Shown piece after piece: positions 8,404-16,757 of a stretch of 64,000 nt of DNA. The DNA is taken from assembly GCF_005221325.1 (NCBI RefSeq), contig NZ_CP039889.1:2182501-2246500 (forward strand), in the 5' to 3' direction. Made by a program: the position numbers and the translations under genes. The DNA comes from Agrobacterium tumefaciens. Lineage in GTDB: Bacteria > Pseudomonadota > Alphaproteobacteria > Rhizobiales > Rhizobiaceae. Every line of letters begins with the position of its first letter. The first letter of the stretch is position 1. The notes beneath the pieces are model-generated. The model saw only the letters and a list, made by a program, of their open reading frames with translations, had not been told where the DNA came from and did no database searches.

Positions 8404-9633
8404 ATGATGAGCCTGATCCTCGTTTATCACGATACCGAAGTCCCCGCACTTTACGGAGCGGCCGCGGCAGCGGTCGCAGCGGCCAGGGGAAGCGGCTTCA
8501 TGCATGTCTCCGCCCGGTTCGATACGATACGCCATGCGGATGCCATACAGCATGTGGTCGCAAGCGGTGGGCTTGCGGCGAGCGGCCTCTGCTGGTTCGA
8601 AAGACTGTCGGGAAAGCCCGTTTCGCCCGAGGCCACCTCCGACGCGATCCTCGATGCGGCCCGTTCCGCCGATATCGTCGTACCGATCCATCCCGTATTT
8701 CTTGTGGAGCAGAATATCGTTGCGGCCCTGTCCTCCGGCGCGAAAGCTCGGGGAATTGACGTGGAAACCATTACGGTCGTCGATGATGGGGACACATTCC
8801 GGGATGTTTCGACGCAATCCGTCCTGGCTTGGCGTGACCGGTTCGGCCGCATCACGCTGATTAAGTCTTCCGGTAAGCCGCCGACGGATCTGACGATCGG
8901 TATTGTTGGTGCGGAAACCGATCACCACGATGTCTATCCGGCAGTGCTTGCCTGCCTGGCCGACGCGGCCGACGCACTTTCCCTGGCGATCGACATACGC
9001 TTCATCGACCCGGTGGAATTCGCCCGGAGCGACGACCCGGAAACCTTGCGGGACCTTTCCGGTGTTCTGCTGCCCGGCGGTGCCGACATGAAGAATGTGC
9101 CCGGACAGACGGCAGTCGCGGCGTTTGCTCTCGAAAACGCGCTGCCGACGGTGGGTCTTTGCCTCGGCATGCAAACAATGGCAACGGCGGTGGCATGGAA
9201 GACCTTCGGCCGGCGCAATGCCAATCTGGCCGAGGCCGATCCCGACGTCGCCATAAAGACGTTTGTCGCCATGGCAGGCGAAACGGATGCGAGCGGCATG
9301 AGCTTGCCTTCGCATCGCACCGGCGATCAGACCATGGAGACGATGGCCAATACATATTTGTCCGAAGTCATCTCATCCGTCGCGCCGGTGCGCTGCAATC
9401 ATCGGTTCAGACTGAACCCAACGATTGTTCCGGACCTGGAGACCAATGGCCTGCGGGTGTCCGCGCGAGGCCTGTCCGGTGCCGTTGTCGATGCGATCGA
9501 AGTGCCTGGGCATGTCTTTTTCATGGGCATGCAGGGCCATCCGGAACTCTCTTCGCGCTCGGGCGCACCTCATCCGCTGATCATTGCCTTCCTTCAGGCG
9601 GCGACGCGCAATTACCAGTCAACTGCATCGTAA
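8404..9633 (+). CDS. Orphan CTP-synthase-like class I glutamine amidotransferase with unrecognised N-terminal domain
   Basis: Protein of 409 aa. The C-terminal ~250 residues resemble the glutaminase half of CTP synthase: IGIVGAETDHHDVYPAVL begins the domain, LLPGGADMKN follows, the nucleophile Cys253 sits in VGLCLGMQTMA and the His379/Glu381 pair in GMQGHPELSSR. The synthetase half is absent. The first ~160 residues (MSLILVYHDTEVPALYG onward) were not recognised; they look Rossmann-like and contain no Walker A motif. The protein may transfer ammonia to, or strip a gamma-glutamyl group from, an intermediate of this pathway. Start at 8404 or 8407; the ribosome site GGAG is present. Confidence 0.65.
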   Translation: MMSLILVYHDTEVPALYGAAAAAVAAARGSGFMHVSARFDTIRHADAIQHVVASGGLAASGLCWFERLSGKPVSPEATSDAILDAARSADIVVPIHPVFLVEQNIVAALSSGAKARGIDVETITVVDDGDTFRDVSTQSVLAWRDRFGRITLIKSSGKPPTDLTIGIVGAETDHHDVYPAVLACLADAADALSLAIDIRFIDPVEFARSDDPETLRDLSGVLLPGGADMKNVPGQTAVAAFALENALPTVGLCLGMQTMATAVAWKTFGRRNANLAEADPDVAIKTFVAMAGETDASGMSLPSHRTGDQTMETMANTYLSEVISSVAPVRCNHRFRLNPTIVPDLETNGLRVSARGLSGAVVDAIEVPGHVFFMGMQGHPELSSRSGAPHPLIIAFLQAATRNYQSTAS

Positions 9634-9669
9634 ACCACGCAATCAACCATACAAATAAAGGAAACATCC

Positions 9670-10083
9670 ATGCGCTCACTTTTCCATCTCGCCTATCATG
9701 TCACCGATCTCGATGAAACCCGCCGCTTTTACGGCGGTGTTCTCGGCTGCAAGGAGGGACGCAGTACCGACACCTGGGTCGATTTCGATTTCTTCGGGCA
9801 TCAGATTTCCATGCATCTCGGCAAGCCATTCGAAACGACGCGGACCGGCAAGGTCGGCAATCACATGGTGATGATGCCGCATCTCGGGGTCGTTCTCGAA
9901 CTGGATGCGTGGTTGGCTCTCGCCAAGCGGCTTGAGGATGCGAAAATTGCATTCGATATCCCTCCCGTGGTGCGCTTCGAAGGCGAGCCGGGCGAACAGC
10001 GCACGATGTTCTTCTTCGATCCGAGCGGCAATCCGATCGAAGTCAAGGGTTTCAAGGATTTCGACAGCGTTTTCGCGCACTAA
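9670..10083 (+). CDS. VOC-superfamily (glyoxalase/dioxygenase-fold) protein
   Basis: Protein of 137 aa. The N-terminal FHLAYHVTDLDETRRFYGGVLG is the standard start of a vicinal-oxygen-chelate fold; the second half ends with FFFDPSGNPIEVKGF, giving the typical metal-ligand Glu. Candidate ligands are the His in LAYHVTD, the His in VGNHMVMM and that Glu. Members include glyoxalases, epimerases and extradiol dioxygenases, so the reaction is open. It lies within the catabolic operon, 36 bp after the amidotransferase gene. Confidence 0.85.
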   Translation: MRSLFHLAYHVTDLDETRRFYGGVLGCKEGRSTDTWVDFDFFGHQISMHLGKPFETTRTGKVGNHMVMMPHLGVVLELDAWLALAKRLEDAKIAFDIPPVVRFEGEPGEQRTMFFFDPSGNPIEVKGFKDFDSVFAH

Positions 10084-10105
10084 CCGGGAGAGCGAGGGTC
10101 GCACC

Positions 10106-11041
10106 ATGATTGCGCTTGTAACGCGAATGCCCGATGAGGCAGAACAGCTCTGGCTGAAGGCCTTATCGGAGACTATGCCGGGCGAGACGATCGTCCCGTT
10201 CCGGCAGATCGATGAGCGATCTCGATCCGGGATCGACATCGCTATCGTCGCCAATCCGGCACCGGCCGATATAGCTCTGCTGCCACGCCTGAAATGGATA
10301 CACAGCGTGTGGGCCGGTGTCGAACGCATGGTCGCCGAGCTCGGGGAAAGCCGTGTGCCGATCGTGCGGCTGGTCGATCCGCAGCTTAGCAGCACCATGG
10401 CGGAAGCGGTGCTCGCCTGGACCTACTACCTGTTTCGCGACATGCCTGCCTATGCCCGGCTTCAGCGACAGCATGTATGGCAGCAGCTCGCCTACAGGCG
10501 GCCGCAGCAGGTCACGATAGGCCTTCTCGGCCTCGGCGCACTGGGCGCCGCATCAGCGGATCGTCTGACGCAAGCGGGTTTCAACGTTATCGGCTGGAGC
10601 CGGTCGGCCAAAACCTTGGAAGGTGTCGAGACCTTTGACGGCGAAAGTGGCCTGAACGAGGTTCTAAGCCGATCGGAAATACTCGTCTGCCTTCTGCCGT
10701 TGACGGAAGACACCAGGGGGCTGCTGAATGCCGAACGGCTTTCACAGCTGCCGAAGAATGCCTCGCTGATCAATTTCGCCCGCGGCCCCATCGTGGTCGC
10801 AGACGATCTGCTGAACGCACTGGACGCCGGAAAGCTGAAACATGCAGTACTCGATGTCTTCGATGTCGAGCCCCTGCCGGCACAGGCTGCGTACTGGGAT
10901 CATCCGTGTGTCACTGTGTTGCCCCATATCTCCGCTCCCACAGACCGGGAAACGGCGGCCGCGATCGTTGCCACCAACATCCGGAACTACCGCGACACCG
11001 GCGAACTTCCACCCACCGTCGATCTGGTTCGGGGATATTGA
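10106..11041 (+). CDS. D-2-hydroxyacid dehydrogenase, GhrA (glyoxylate/hydroxypyruvate reductase A) type
   Basis: Protein of 311 aa, starting at the ATG at 10106; the same frame is open further upstream but overlaps the VOC gene. The NAD(P)-binding motif is GLLGLGALGAASADRL; the catalytic Arg is in NFARGPIVVADDL, the Glu in DVFDVEPLP and the His in LPHISAPTD. The early GVERM segment is typical of GhrA-type enzymes. It would reduce a 2-oxoacid, perhaps one released by the transaminase encoded next. Confidence 0.87.
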   Translation: MIALVTRMPDEAEQLWLKALSETMPGETIVPFRQIDERSRSGIDIAIVANPAPADIALLPRLKWIHSVWAGVERMVAELGESRVPIVRLVDPQLSSTMAEAVLAWTYYLFRDMPAYARLQRQHVWQQLAYRRPQQVTIGLLGLGALGAASADRLTQAGFNVIGWSRSAKTLEGVETFDGESGLNEVLSRSEILVCLLPLTEDTRGLLNAERLSQLPKNASLINFARGPIVVADDLLNALDAGKLKHAVLDVFDVEPLPAQAAYWDHPCVTVLPHISAPTDRETAAAIVATNIRNYRDTGELPPTVDLVRGY

Positions 11042-11091
11042 CGCTTGTGCGTCATCCCGAACGATCAACCACGAATTTTCTAGGGAATTGA

Positions 11092-11964
11092 ATGAACATG
11101 ACTTCACCTGAACGTATCGTCTATGTCGATGGACGCTATTGCCCGGAATCCGAAGGCAAGGTTTCGATCTTCGATCGTGGCTACCTGTTTGCAGATGCCA
11201 TCTACGAGGTTACCTGCGTGATCGGCGGAAAGCTCGTCGATTTCGAAGGGCACATGGTGCGGCTGCAGCGATCGCTTAAAGAACTCGATATCCCGACGCC
11301 CATGAGCAACGAAGAGCTGCTGGCGATCCACCGTAAGCTGGTCATCGAAAACCAGGTCGATGAAGGCCTGATCTACATGCAGATATCGCGCGGCAACGCG
11401 GATCGCGATTTCAACTTTCCGCCCAGGGATACGCCGCCGGTGGTCGTCCTGTTCACCCAGGCACGGCCTGTCATCGAGAGCCCGCTTGCCAAGCGTGGAC
11501 TAAAGGTCATCTCGCTGCCGGATATCCGCTGGGGCCGCCGCGACATCAAGACCGTACAGCTGCTCTATCCGACCATGGCCAAGAATGCGGCGAGCGAAGC
11601 TGGCGCAGACGACGCCTGGCTGGTGCAGGACGGATATGTGACGGAAGCTTCATCGGCAAACGCCTATATCGTCACCTCCGAGGGCAAGATCGTTACCCGC
11701 CGGCTCTCCAGCGATATCCTGCACGGGATTACCCGCGCCGCAGTGCTGCGTTTTGCGGCGGAAGAGGGCTACACCCTGGAGGAGCGTTCGTTCACGATTG
11801 CCGAGGCGCTCGAGGCGAAAGAGACATTCATTACCTCGGCGACGTCCTTTGTTACCGCGGTCCTGTCGATCGACGGTCATGTCATCGGCAACGGAACGAT
11901 CGGTCCCGTCAGCCGCCGGTTGCGCGAAATCTACCTGGAGAAGGCCGTCAGCGCGGCGATCTGA
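11092..11964 (+). CDS. Class IV PLP aminotransferase, D-amino-acid transaminase type
   Basis: Protein of 290 aa. It shows the class IV fold: VSIFDRGYLFADAIYEV near residues 24-38, the PLP-binding lysine K153 in RRDIKTVQLLYP, EASSANAYIV around the phosphate-binding region and GITRAAVLRFA. The DIK..LL..MAKNAASEAG pattern fits D-alanine/D-amino-acid transaminases better than branched-chain ones. It ends the operon and is followed by hairpins. Together with the racemase-like enzyme, it suggests that a D-amino acid passes through the pathway (inference). Confidence 0.85.
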   Translation: MNMTSPERIVYVDGRYCPESEGKVSIFDRGYLFADAIYEVTCVIGGKLVDFEGHMVRLQRSLKELDIPTPMSNEELLAIHRKLVIENQVDEGLIYMQISRGNADRDFNFPPRDTPPVVVLFTQARPVIESPLAKRGLKVISLPDIRWGRRDIKTVQLLYPTMAKNAASEAGADDAWLVQDGYVTEASSANAYIVTSEGKIVTRRLSSDILHGITRAAVLRFAAEEGYTLEERSFTIAEALEAKETFITSATSFVTAVLSIDGHVIGNGTIGPVSRRLREIYLEKAVSAAI

Positions 11965-12035
11965 GGTCGGGCATATCCCGACCAATTGAGGTACGGATCA
12001 CGCACGCAGATGTCGGGGTCGGATATTCCGATCCC
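11965..12035 (+). terminator. Two tandem hairpins after the catabolic operon
   Basis: GGTCGGG-CATAT-CCCGACC (11965-11983) begins directly after the transaminase stop. A second stem GGGGTCGG-ATATT-CCGATCCC lies at 12015-12035, with one G-T pair. Neither is followed by a clear T run, so they may be terminators or RNA-stabilising hairpins. Confidence 0.5.
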
Positions 12036-12147
12036 GCATGTCCGTCCTGCTCATCCAACCGCAAGAACGCGGGGCCAGGGCGGGAGGAGGTGACGACCAC
12101 GGCGGCCAAGTTCGGCAAGGAAGGGTTTCGTGGCCGGCGGATGGTCC

Positions 12148-13041
12148 TCAAACCAGCATCGACTGCTGGGCGGAGATACCCGCCGTCGCGCCGTGCGATA
12201 TTGCCGTTGTGACCGACGCCATCGCTGGGTTGGCAAGATCGCCGGCGGCGTAGATGCCGGGTATGCTGGTTTCGCGGCGCTCATCGACCTTGAGGGCGAT
12301 GCCGAGGGGTGTATTGACGGTGGCGAGGCCCAGGGATTCATGCAGGACTGCGGATGGCTTGTTGCGCGGATGCGCGAACAGGATATCGACTGCGACATTG
12401 GGGGCGGTATCGAGCTTGACGGTGGCGTTATGGCCCCCGTGACGGACGATTTCAGTGATCCGGCCATCAACGACAGGTATGTTGCGGCGTGCCAGATCGG
12501 CCCGGATATCGGGTGCGATGTCGTGGCCATCGGCGAAGACCGTCAACGTGTCGGTCCAGTCGTGGTACAGCCTGACATAAGTGTGCGACTGCGGGCCGGA
12601 CCAGACGAGGCCCCAATGCTGCCCGGCGACTTCAAAGCCATCGCAATAGGGGCAGGGTACGATGGACGTGCCCCAGCTTTCGGCAAAACCCGAAACAGCA
12701 GGCATCTGGTCGGTAACGCCATAGCTCAGGATCAGGCGGCGCGCGCCAAGGCTTTCGCCATCGCCGGTGAGGACGGAGAAATCGTCGATGGTGCCGGAGA
12801 TGCTGTCGGCCCGGGCATTGACCAGCTTGATCGTGGGATAACGCGCCAGCTGCTGGCGCGCTTCGGCCAGGATGTTCAGCGGCGGCTTATGATCGTGGCC
12901 GAGCAGGCCATGCGAGTGGCCGGCGAAGCGGTTGCGCGGCAGGCCGGTATCGAGAACGGTGACCTTGCGGCGGGCACGGCCGAGCTGCAGGGCGGCGGCG
13001 AGACCGGCAAAGCTGCCGCCGATGATGATGACGTCATTCAT
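12148..13041 (-). CDS. Thioredoxin-reductase-like FAD/NAD(P) oxidoreductase
   Basis: Starting at the ATG at 13041 (ribosome site AAGGA), the protein has 297 aa. FAD-binding IIIGGSFAGLAAALQLG opens it, the redox-type motif CPYC stands in VPCPYCDGFEV, and the FAD-binding end is IPGIYAAGDLANPAMASV followed by AISHGATAG. It lacks a C-terminal extension and resembles TrxB-like flavoproteins of unknown partner. The canonical NADPH motif GxGxxA is not obvious: the region reads GLVWSGPQSHTYV. The same frame continues upstream into a Tat-like leader (see 13042-13158). Divergent from a TetR-type regulator. Confidence 0.8.
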   Translation of the reverse strand: MNDVIIIGGSFAGLAAALQLGRARRKVTVLDTGLPRNRFAGHSHGLLGHDHKPPLNILAEARQQLARYPTIKLVNARADSISGTIDDFSVLTGDGESLGARRLILSYGVTDQMPAVSGFAESWGTSIVPCPYCDGFEVAGQHWGLVWSGPQSHTYVRLYHDWTDTLTVFADGHDIAPDIRADLARRNIPVVDGRITEIVRHGGHNATVKLDTAPNVAVDILFAHPRNKPSAVLHESLGLATVNTPLGIALKVDERRETSIPGIYAAGDLANPAMASVTTAISHGATAGISAQQSMLV

Positions 13042-13158
13042 GGTGATGGGTTCCTTGTTGTGGGTGGAGGGGGATAGGCCGGCGCTGGCGGCGGCCTGGG
13101 CGCCGGCGAGGCCGATGGTGGAAAGCGCGGCCAACTTCAGCAGGGCTCGTCGTTGCAT
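13042..13158 (-). other. In-frame Tat-like leader joined to the flavoprotein frame
   Basis: From an ATG at 13158 with its own ribosome site (AAGGTGAC) the frame encodes MQRRALLKLAALSTIGLAG, then AQAAASAG, directly continuous with the flavoprotein. This has the Arg-Arg, hydrophobic core and Ala-rich cleavage region of a Tat signal. Either the flavoprotein is exported, or the leader is what remains of another gene after a deletion. The second ribosome site at 13041 argues that the cytosolic form is at least possible. Confidence 0.45.
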
Positions 13159-13414
13159 GGAAGTCACCTTGTGTTTTGGTCGGCGCAATATCGTCCAGCG
13201 ATATGCGCGCGAGACGGGCAGCGAGCAGAGCTTCGGCATCGGCGAGAAAGTCGCCCATCACTGTGTTGGCCGACCGGATGTTGCCGCATTCGATACCGCC
13301 GGGCGGCCGGAATTTGGAGAACATGGTTGAAACCTATTCAATGGCTTGCACATTTTGGAAACTATGTGGTATCGTTATTCAGTAATTAGGATACTGTCAA
13401 GGACCGTAATAACT

Positions 13415-14065
13415 GTGACCGAAAAAAACAGCCAGGCCCGGCGCGGCCGGCCCGTCAACGAAGCGCTTGGCCAAACGATTGTCGACGCCGCATACGAACT
13501 CTTTGTGGAATTGGGTTTTCAAGCGACGACATTGGATAAGGTCGCCCAGCGGGCGAAGATATCCAAGCTCAGCATCTACAAGCACTTCGAGAACAAGGAG
13601 GCGCTGTTCAGCGCTGCCATGGCGGCCCGCTGCCATCAGTTTGCACCACTGGCCCTTTCTGATGGCGTCGGCGGTTCGGCCGAAGAGCGACTCATGGCGG
13701 CGGGATCATCGCTGCTGCGCACGTTGCTGAGCCCGGATGTCCGCAGTGTCGAAGCTATGGTCATGGCCGACAAGACGAACCAAAGGTCGTTAAGCAAGCT
13801 CTTTTACGAAGCCGGTCCCGCCCATGTGATCGCCCAAATCGAAGCCCTGTTGCGTCAGTTGCACGCCAAAGCGGTTCTGAACGTACCGGATCCCCTCCGA
13901 TCCGCCCGTTTGTTTGGCGCGCTTTTCAAGGGATCGGATCTCCTGATTATCGCACGTTTCGATGAGGCGAGAGCCGCGGACGACAACGAAATCGAATCCT
14001 ATTGCCGCTCAGCCGTTGCCATGTTCATCGCCGCGCACGGTGGCAACGACCACGCGGGGCGATAG
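13415..14065 (+). CDS. TetR/AcrR-family transcriptional regulator
   Basis: Start taken at GTG 13415 (VTEKNSQARRGRP); an ATG at 13346 in the same frame would add 23 residues unlike the family. The DNA-binding domain is standard: TIVDAAYELFVELGFQATTLDKVAQRAKISKLSIYKHFENKEALFSA spans about residues 20-66. The C-terminal half resembles the AefR-like TetR_C group. It is divergent from the TrxB-like flavoprotein gene and likely controls it. No operator was assigned here. Confidence 0.85.
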   Translation: MTEKNSQARRGRPVNEALGQTIVDAAYELFVELGFQATTLDKVAQRAKISKLSIYKHFENKEALFSAAMAARCHQFAPLALSDGVGGSAEERLMAAGSSLLRTLLSPDVRSVEAMVMADKTNQRSLSKLFYEAGPAHVIAQIEALLRQLHAKAVLNVPDPLRSARLFGALFKGSDLLIIARFDEARAADDNEIESYCRSAVAMFIAAHGGNDHAGR

Positions 14066-14462
14066 CCCGGTTAAAGAGCGGATCAGAACGAGGACATGGC
14101 ATGGCAGAGAAGAATGTTTACCAGGTCGCCGACCGCGCAGTTCCACGCTTGCGATGCCATGGCGCTCTGCCAGATCGGCCGCCTCATACAGGCTGAGTTC
14201 GGAGCAGCCGAGGGTCGAAAAACAAATATTATCCCGTATTCGTGACGCAGCGATGGATGCAGGGGATCAGGCTCTGTAGCCGGAGAACCGCGAACTGGGT
14301 CAGGTCAATGCTATCTTGCGCAACGCCCTCTGCATGTCCTGTCAAGACAGCGCTGGACCGAACAATCGGCAACTCGATTTCCGGCTTGCTCTTAGCCGGC
14401 GACGGGCCCAAAAGCAGAGAGGCGCATGCCTGACGCGAATATATATCGAAGGAGTTTCTTGA
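14066..14462. other. 397-bp stretch without an intact gene
   Basis: No intact gene was recognised. On the minus strand around 14290-14430 a short open stretch (ACASLLLGP, then PEIELPIVRSSAVL) faintly resembles the C-terminal end of a LacI-type regulator, which would make it a decayed fragment. This resemblance is weak. The last 15 bases carry the AAGGAG ribosome site for the next gene. Confidence 0.3.
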
Positions 14463-14768
14463 TTGATTACCTGTTACCTCAGATACACCATTGACCCGCA
14501 CAAGCTTTCCGCGTTCGAGGATTATGCGCGGCTGTGGATCCCGATCGTCAATCGTATGGGCGGGACGCATCATGGGTATTTTCTGCCGAGCGAGGGTGCC
14601 AGCAATATTGCGCTGGCTCTGTTCAGCTTCCCAAGTCTTGCGGCCTACGAGGACTATCGGATCAGGATGGCGTCTGACCCCGAGTGCATCGCAGCCTATG
14701 AATTGGACAAGCGCAATCGTAGCATCGTCAGCTACGAGAGGTCCTTTATGCGTCCGGTATGGGGTTAA
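14463..14768 (+). CDS. NIPSNAP-family protein
   Basis: Small protein of 101 aa from a TTG start with an AAGGAG ribosome site about 10 bases upstream. The sequence YLRYTIDPHKLSAFEDYARLW, the internal GGTHHGYFLPSEGA, and the SYERSFMRPV end are those of the NIPSNAP/dimeric alpha-beta-barrel group. The function of these proteins is not established; many sit beside redox enzymes. No partner in the immediate operon. Confidence 0.8.
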   Translation: MITCYLRYTIDPHKLSAFEDYARLWIPIVNRMGGTHHGYFLPSEGASNIALALFSFPSLAAYEDYRIRMASDPECIAAYELDKRNRSIVSYERSFMRPVWG

Positions 14769-15007
14769 AGGGTCTAGCGGAGGTTTCGCAGGGACTTAGT
14801 GGGGGCAGCCAGCATTTGTCTTTTCGCGTGTGACAGGCGGCCTGCGACAGCGTTCAAGCTGCTACCACATAAAAAACCGAGGTGTCGCCATTCGGGTGAA
14901 CTCCCACGAATTGCAGCAACAAAAAAATGCCAAGCGTCTTGCTGATTGATGGCATGGTTGCCAATTTAAGCGCTGGATGATGAGCTACCAGATTGCAAGG
15001 AATTTTC

Positions 15008-15250
15008 ATGAGTGAGATCACAAGTCGCCTGTATAAGATCGTTGCCGAGCAACTCGGCGTCGAGATTGATAAAATCTCGGAGGATGCCAGCTTCTCGGAC
15101 GACCTTGGCGCCGACTCACTGGAGATGATGGAGATGGTCATCGCGTTCGAAGGGGAATTCGGAATTGAGATTCCGGATAGTGCCAGCGAGACTATTCGCA
15201 CCGTCGGAGACGCGGTTCGCTTTATAGAAAGCACCTGGACAAAACGTTGA
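15008..15250 (+). CDS. Acyl carrier protein (stand-alone)
   Basis: Protein of 80 aa, acidic, with the 4'-phosphopantetheine attachment serine in [18 protein letters not shown], followed by [20 protein letters not shown]. It is a full-length ACP, but not accompanied by fabD/fabG/fabF, so it is unlikely to be the housekeeping copy. The ATG at 15008 is chosen over one 15 bp upstream, to match family length. It precedes, with a 255-bp gap, an HxlR regulator, an SDR and a hotdog thioesterase; these could act on an ACP-bound acyl group (inference). Confidence 0.9.
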   Translation: MSEITSRLYKIVAEQLGVEIDKISEDASFSDDLGADSLEMMEMVIAFEGEFGIEIPDSASETIRTVGDAVRFIESTWTKR

Positions 15251-15505
15251 TGAGGCCCTGAAGGCTTTGCGTACGCGCGGGGCATTGCTGCTAAAAAGGC
15301 AAGCGACGTACCGCCAGTAGCATCAGTACGAGAATAAATGTTCGGTCAAGGGCCAAAAGTTAAGGGATCGACGCGGTGTGCCATACGTGCGCATCGATCT
15401 TTTGCTTGCCGAGCGATGGCGGCCGGGCACCAGTGTCACAACGGTTGCGATGGAAGCGCATCTACGTTACTTTAATTATTGAAGTCAACGAAATGCCGAG
15501 GGCAT

Positions 15506-16009
15506 ATGAGGCCTAAATCGTTCGCGGGAACGCGCTGCTCGGTCGCTGGCGCCTTGAACCTGGTCGGAGATCGCTGGACGTTGCTGCTGATCAGGGACCT
15601 GTCGCTTGGCCTTAGCCGGTTTGATGAGCTTTGTGGCGAGGTCGGCATACCGACCGCCACGTTGACAGCGCGTCTCAAGCACATGATCGATCACGGTCTT
15701 GTTGCGCGAGTGCGATACCAGGATCGCCCGCCTCGGGACGAATATCGGCTGACGGCTAAGGGACTTGATCTGTCGAAGGTTATATTGGCTCTGCGGGAAT
15801 GGGGTGATCGATGGGATGCCACAGGACTAGGCGCTCCAGCGATCGAAACGATCGACGATAAAACCGGACATGCGCTCAGCCTTGCGCTGGTCGATTCGGA
15901 AACTGGCAGGGTCGTTCCGAGTGAGTGCGCGCGGCTGCGCGCTCTGGAGGGCGCGGATGACGATGTCCGAACTCTCGTAGACCGCTTCAACGCGAATGCC
16001 GTCCGATGA
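15506..16009 (+). CDS. HxlR-family transcriptional regulator
   Basis: Protein of 167 aa. The winged helix is typical: CSVAGALNLVGDRWTLLLIRDLSLGLSRFDEL, then IPTATLTARLKHMIDHGLV and the wing DRPPRDEYRLTAKGLDL, followed by LALREWGDRW. The C-terminal ~60 residues extend beyond the minimal family and may bind a ligand. First of three tightly spaced genes (46 bp to the SDR gene), so probably autoregulating this small operon. The ATG at 15506 is preferred to one 27 bp upstream. Confidence 0.87.
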   Translation: MRPKSFAGTRCSVAGALNLVGDRWTLLLIRDLSLGLSRFDELCGEVGIPTATLTARLKHMIDHGLVARVRYQDRPPRDEYRLTAKGLDLSKVILALREWGDRWDATGLGAPAIETIDDKTGHALSLALVDSETGRVVPSECARLRALEGADDDVRTLVDRFNANAVR

Positions 16010-16055
16010 CCGCCCCACGGGGCCTGACAGCATCGTTCGGGGAGGAGAGAGCCCT

Positions 16056-16757
16056 ATGAGCACGTCAGCGACGAAACCGCTTGCGCTCGTCACGGGTGTC
16101 GGGCCGGGAACGAGAGCCGCAGTGGTGCGGCGTTTTTCAGCAGGCGGCTATCGTGTCGCCATGATTGCGCGCGACGTGACGCGGCTTGCCGTGTTGGAAA
16201 GCGAAATCCCGGAGTCGATAGCGATAGCCTGCGATGTTTCCGACCCTGCTGCGCTCGAGCGCGCCATTGCCGGCGTCGGATCGCCAAAGATCGTAGTTCA
16301 CAATGCAGTCGGCGGGGCGTTCGGCAGTTTCATGGACATCGACCCTGTGGTGCTGGATCGCAATCTTGCGACCAATGTTACGGCGCTGCTGCATCTGGCC
16401 AGATTGACGGCGCCGGCGATGATCGAGGCTGGTGAGGGCGCCTTGATCGTGACGGGAAACACCGCCGCCTTGCGGGGCAAACCCAATTTTGCGGGGTTCG
16501 CGCCGACCAAGGCCGCGCAGCGCATCCTGACAGAATCGCTCGCGCGCGAGCTTGGCCCCAAAGGCGTTCATGTCGCGTATCTCATCATCGACGCGGTGAT
16601 CGACGTGCCCTGGCAGCGCGAGCGTCTGCCCGATGCCCCCGATGATTTCTTCATTTCCCCGGCCTCGATTGCGGCCGAGGTCTTCCATCTGGCGCACCAG
16701 CCACGCGATGCGTGGTCGTTCCTCGCAGAGGTGCGTCCCTTCAAAGAGCCATGGTGA
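16056..16757 (+). CDS. Short-chain dehydrogenase (SDR), divergent type
   Basis: Protein of 233 aa from the ATG at 16056, preceded by GGAGGAG. The cofactor motif is TGVGPGTRAAVVRRF (a variant TGxGxGxG, with Thr-Arg at the third glycine position), followed by HNAVGG where NNAG is usual. The expected catalytic Tyr-Lys is replaced: the region reads NFAGFAPTKAAQRIL, with Phe/Ala rather than YxxxK. The protein may therefore bind nucleotide without classical SDR chemistry. It overlaps the thioesterase gene by 7 bp. Confidence 0.75.
   Translation: MSTSATKPLALVTGVGPGTRAAVVRRFSAGGYRVAMIARDVTRLAVLESEIPESIAIACDVSDPAALERAIAGVGSPKIVVHNAVGGAFGSFMDIDPVVLDRNLATNVTALLHLARLTAPAMIEAGEGALIVTGNTAALRGKPNFAGFAPTKAAQRILTESLARELGPKGVHVAYLIIDAVIDVPWQRERLPDAPDDFFISPASIAAEVFHLAHQPRDAWSFLAEVRPFKEPW

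Noticed and set aside
13034..13324. Minus-strand open frame of 96 aa beginning MFSKFRPPGGIECGN
   Set aside because: Not recognised, and its second half overlaps the Tat-like leader and flavoprotein start in another frame; retained only as a possible remnant, not called as a gene.
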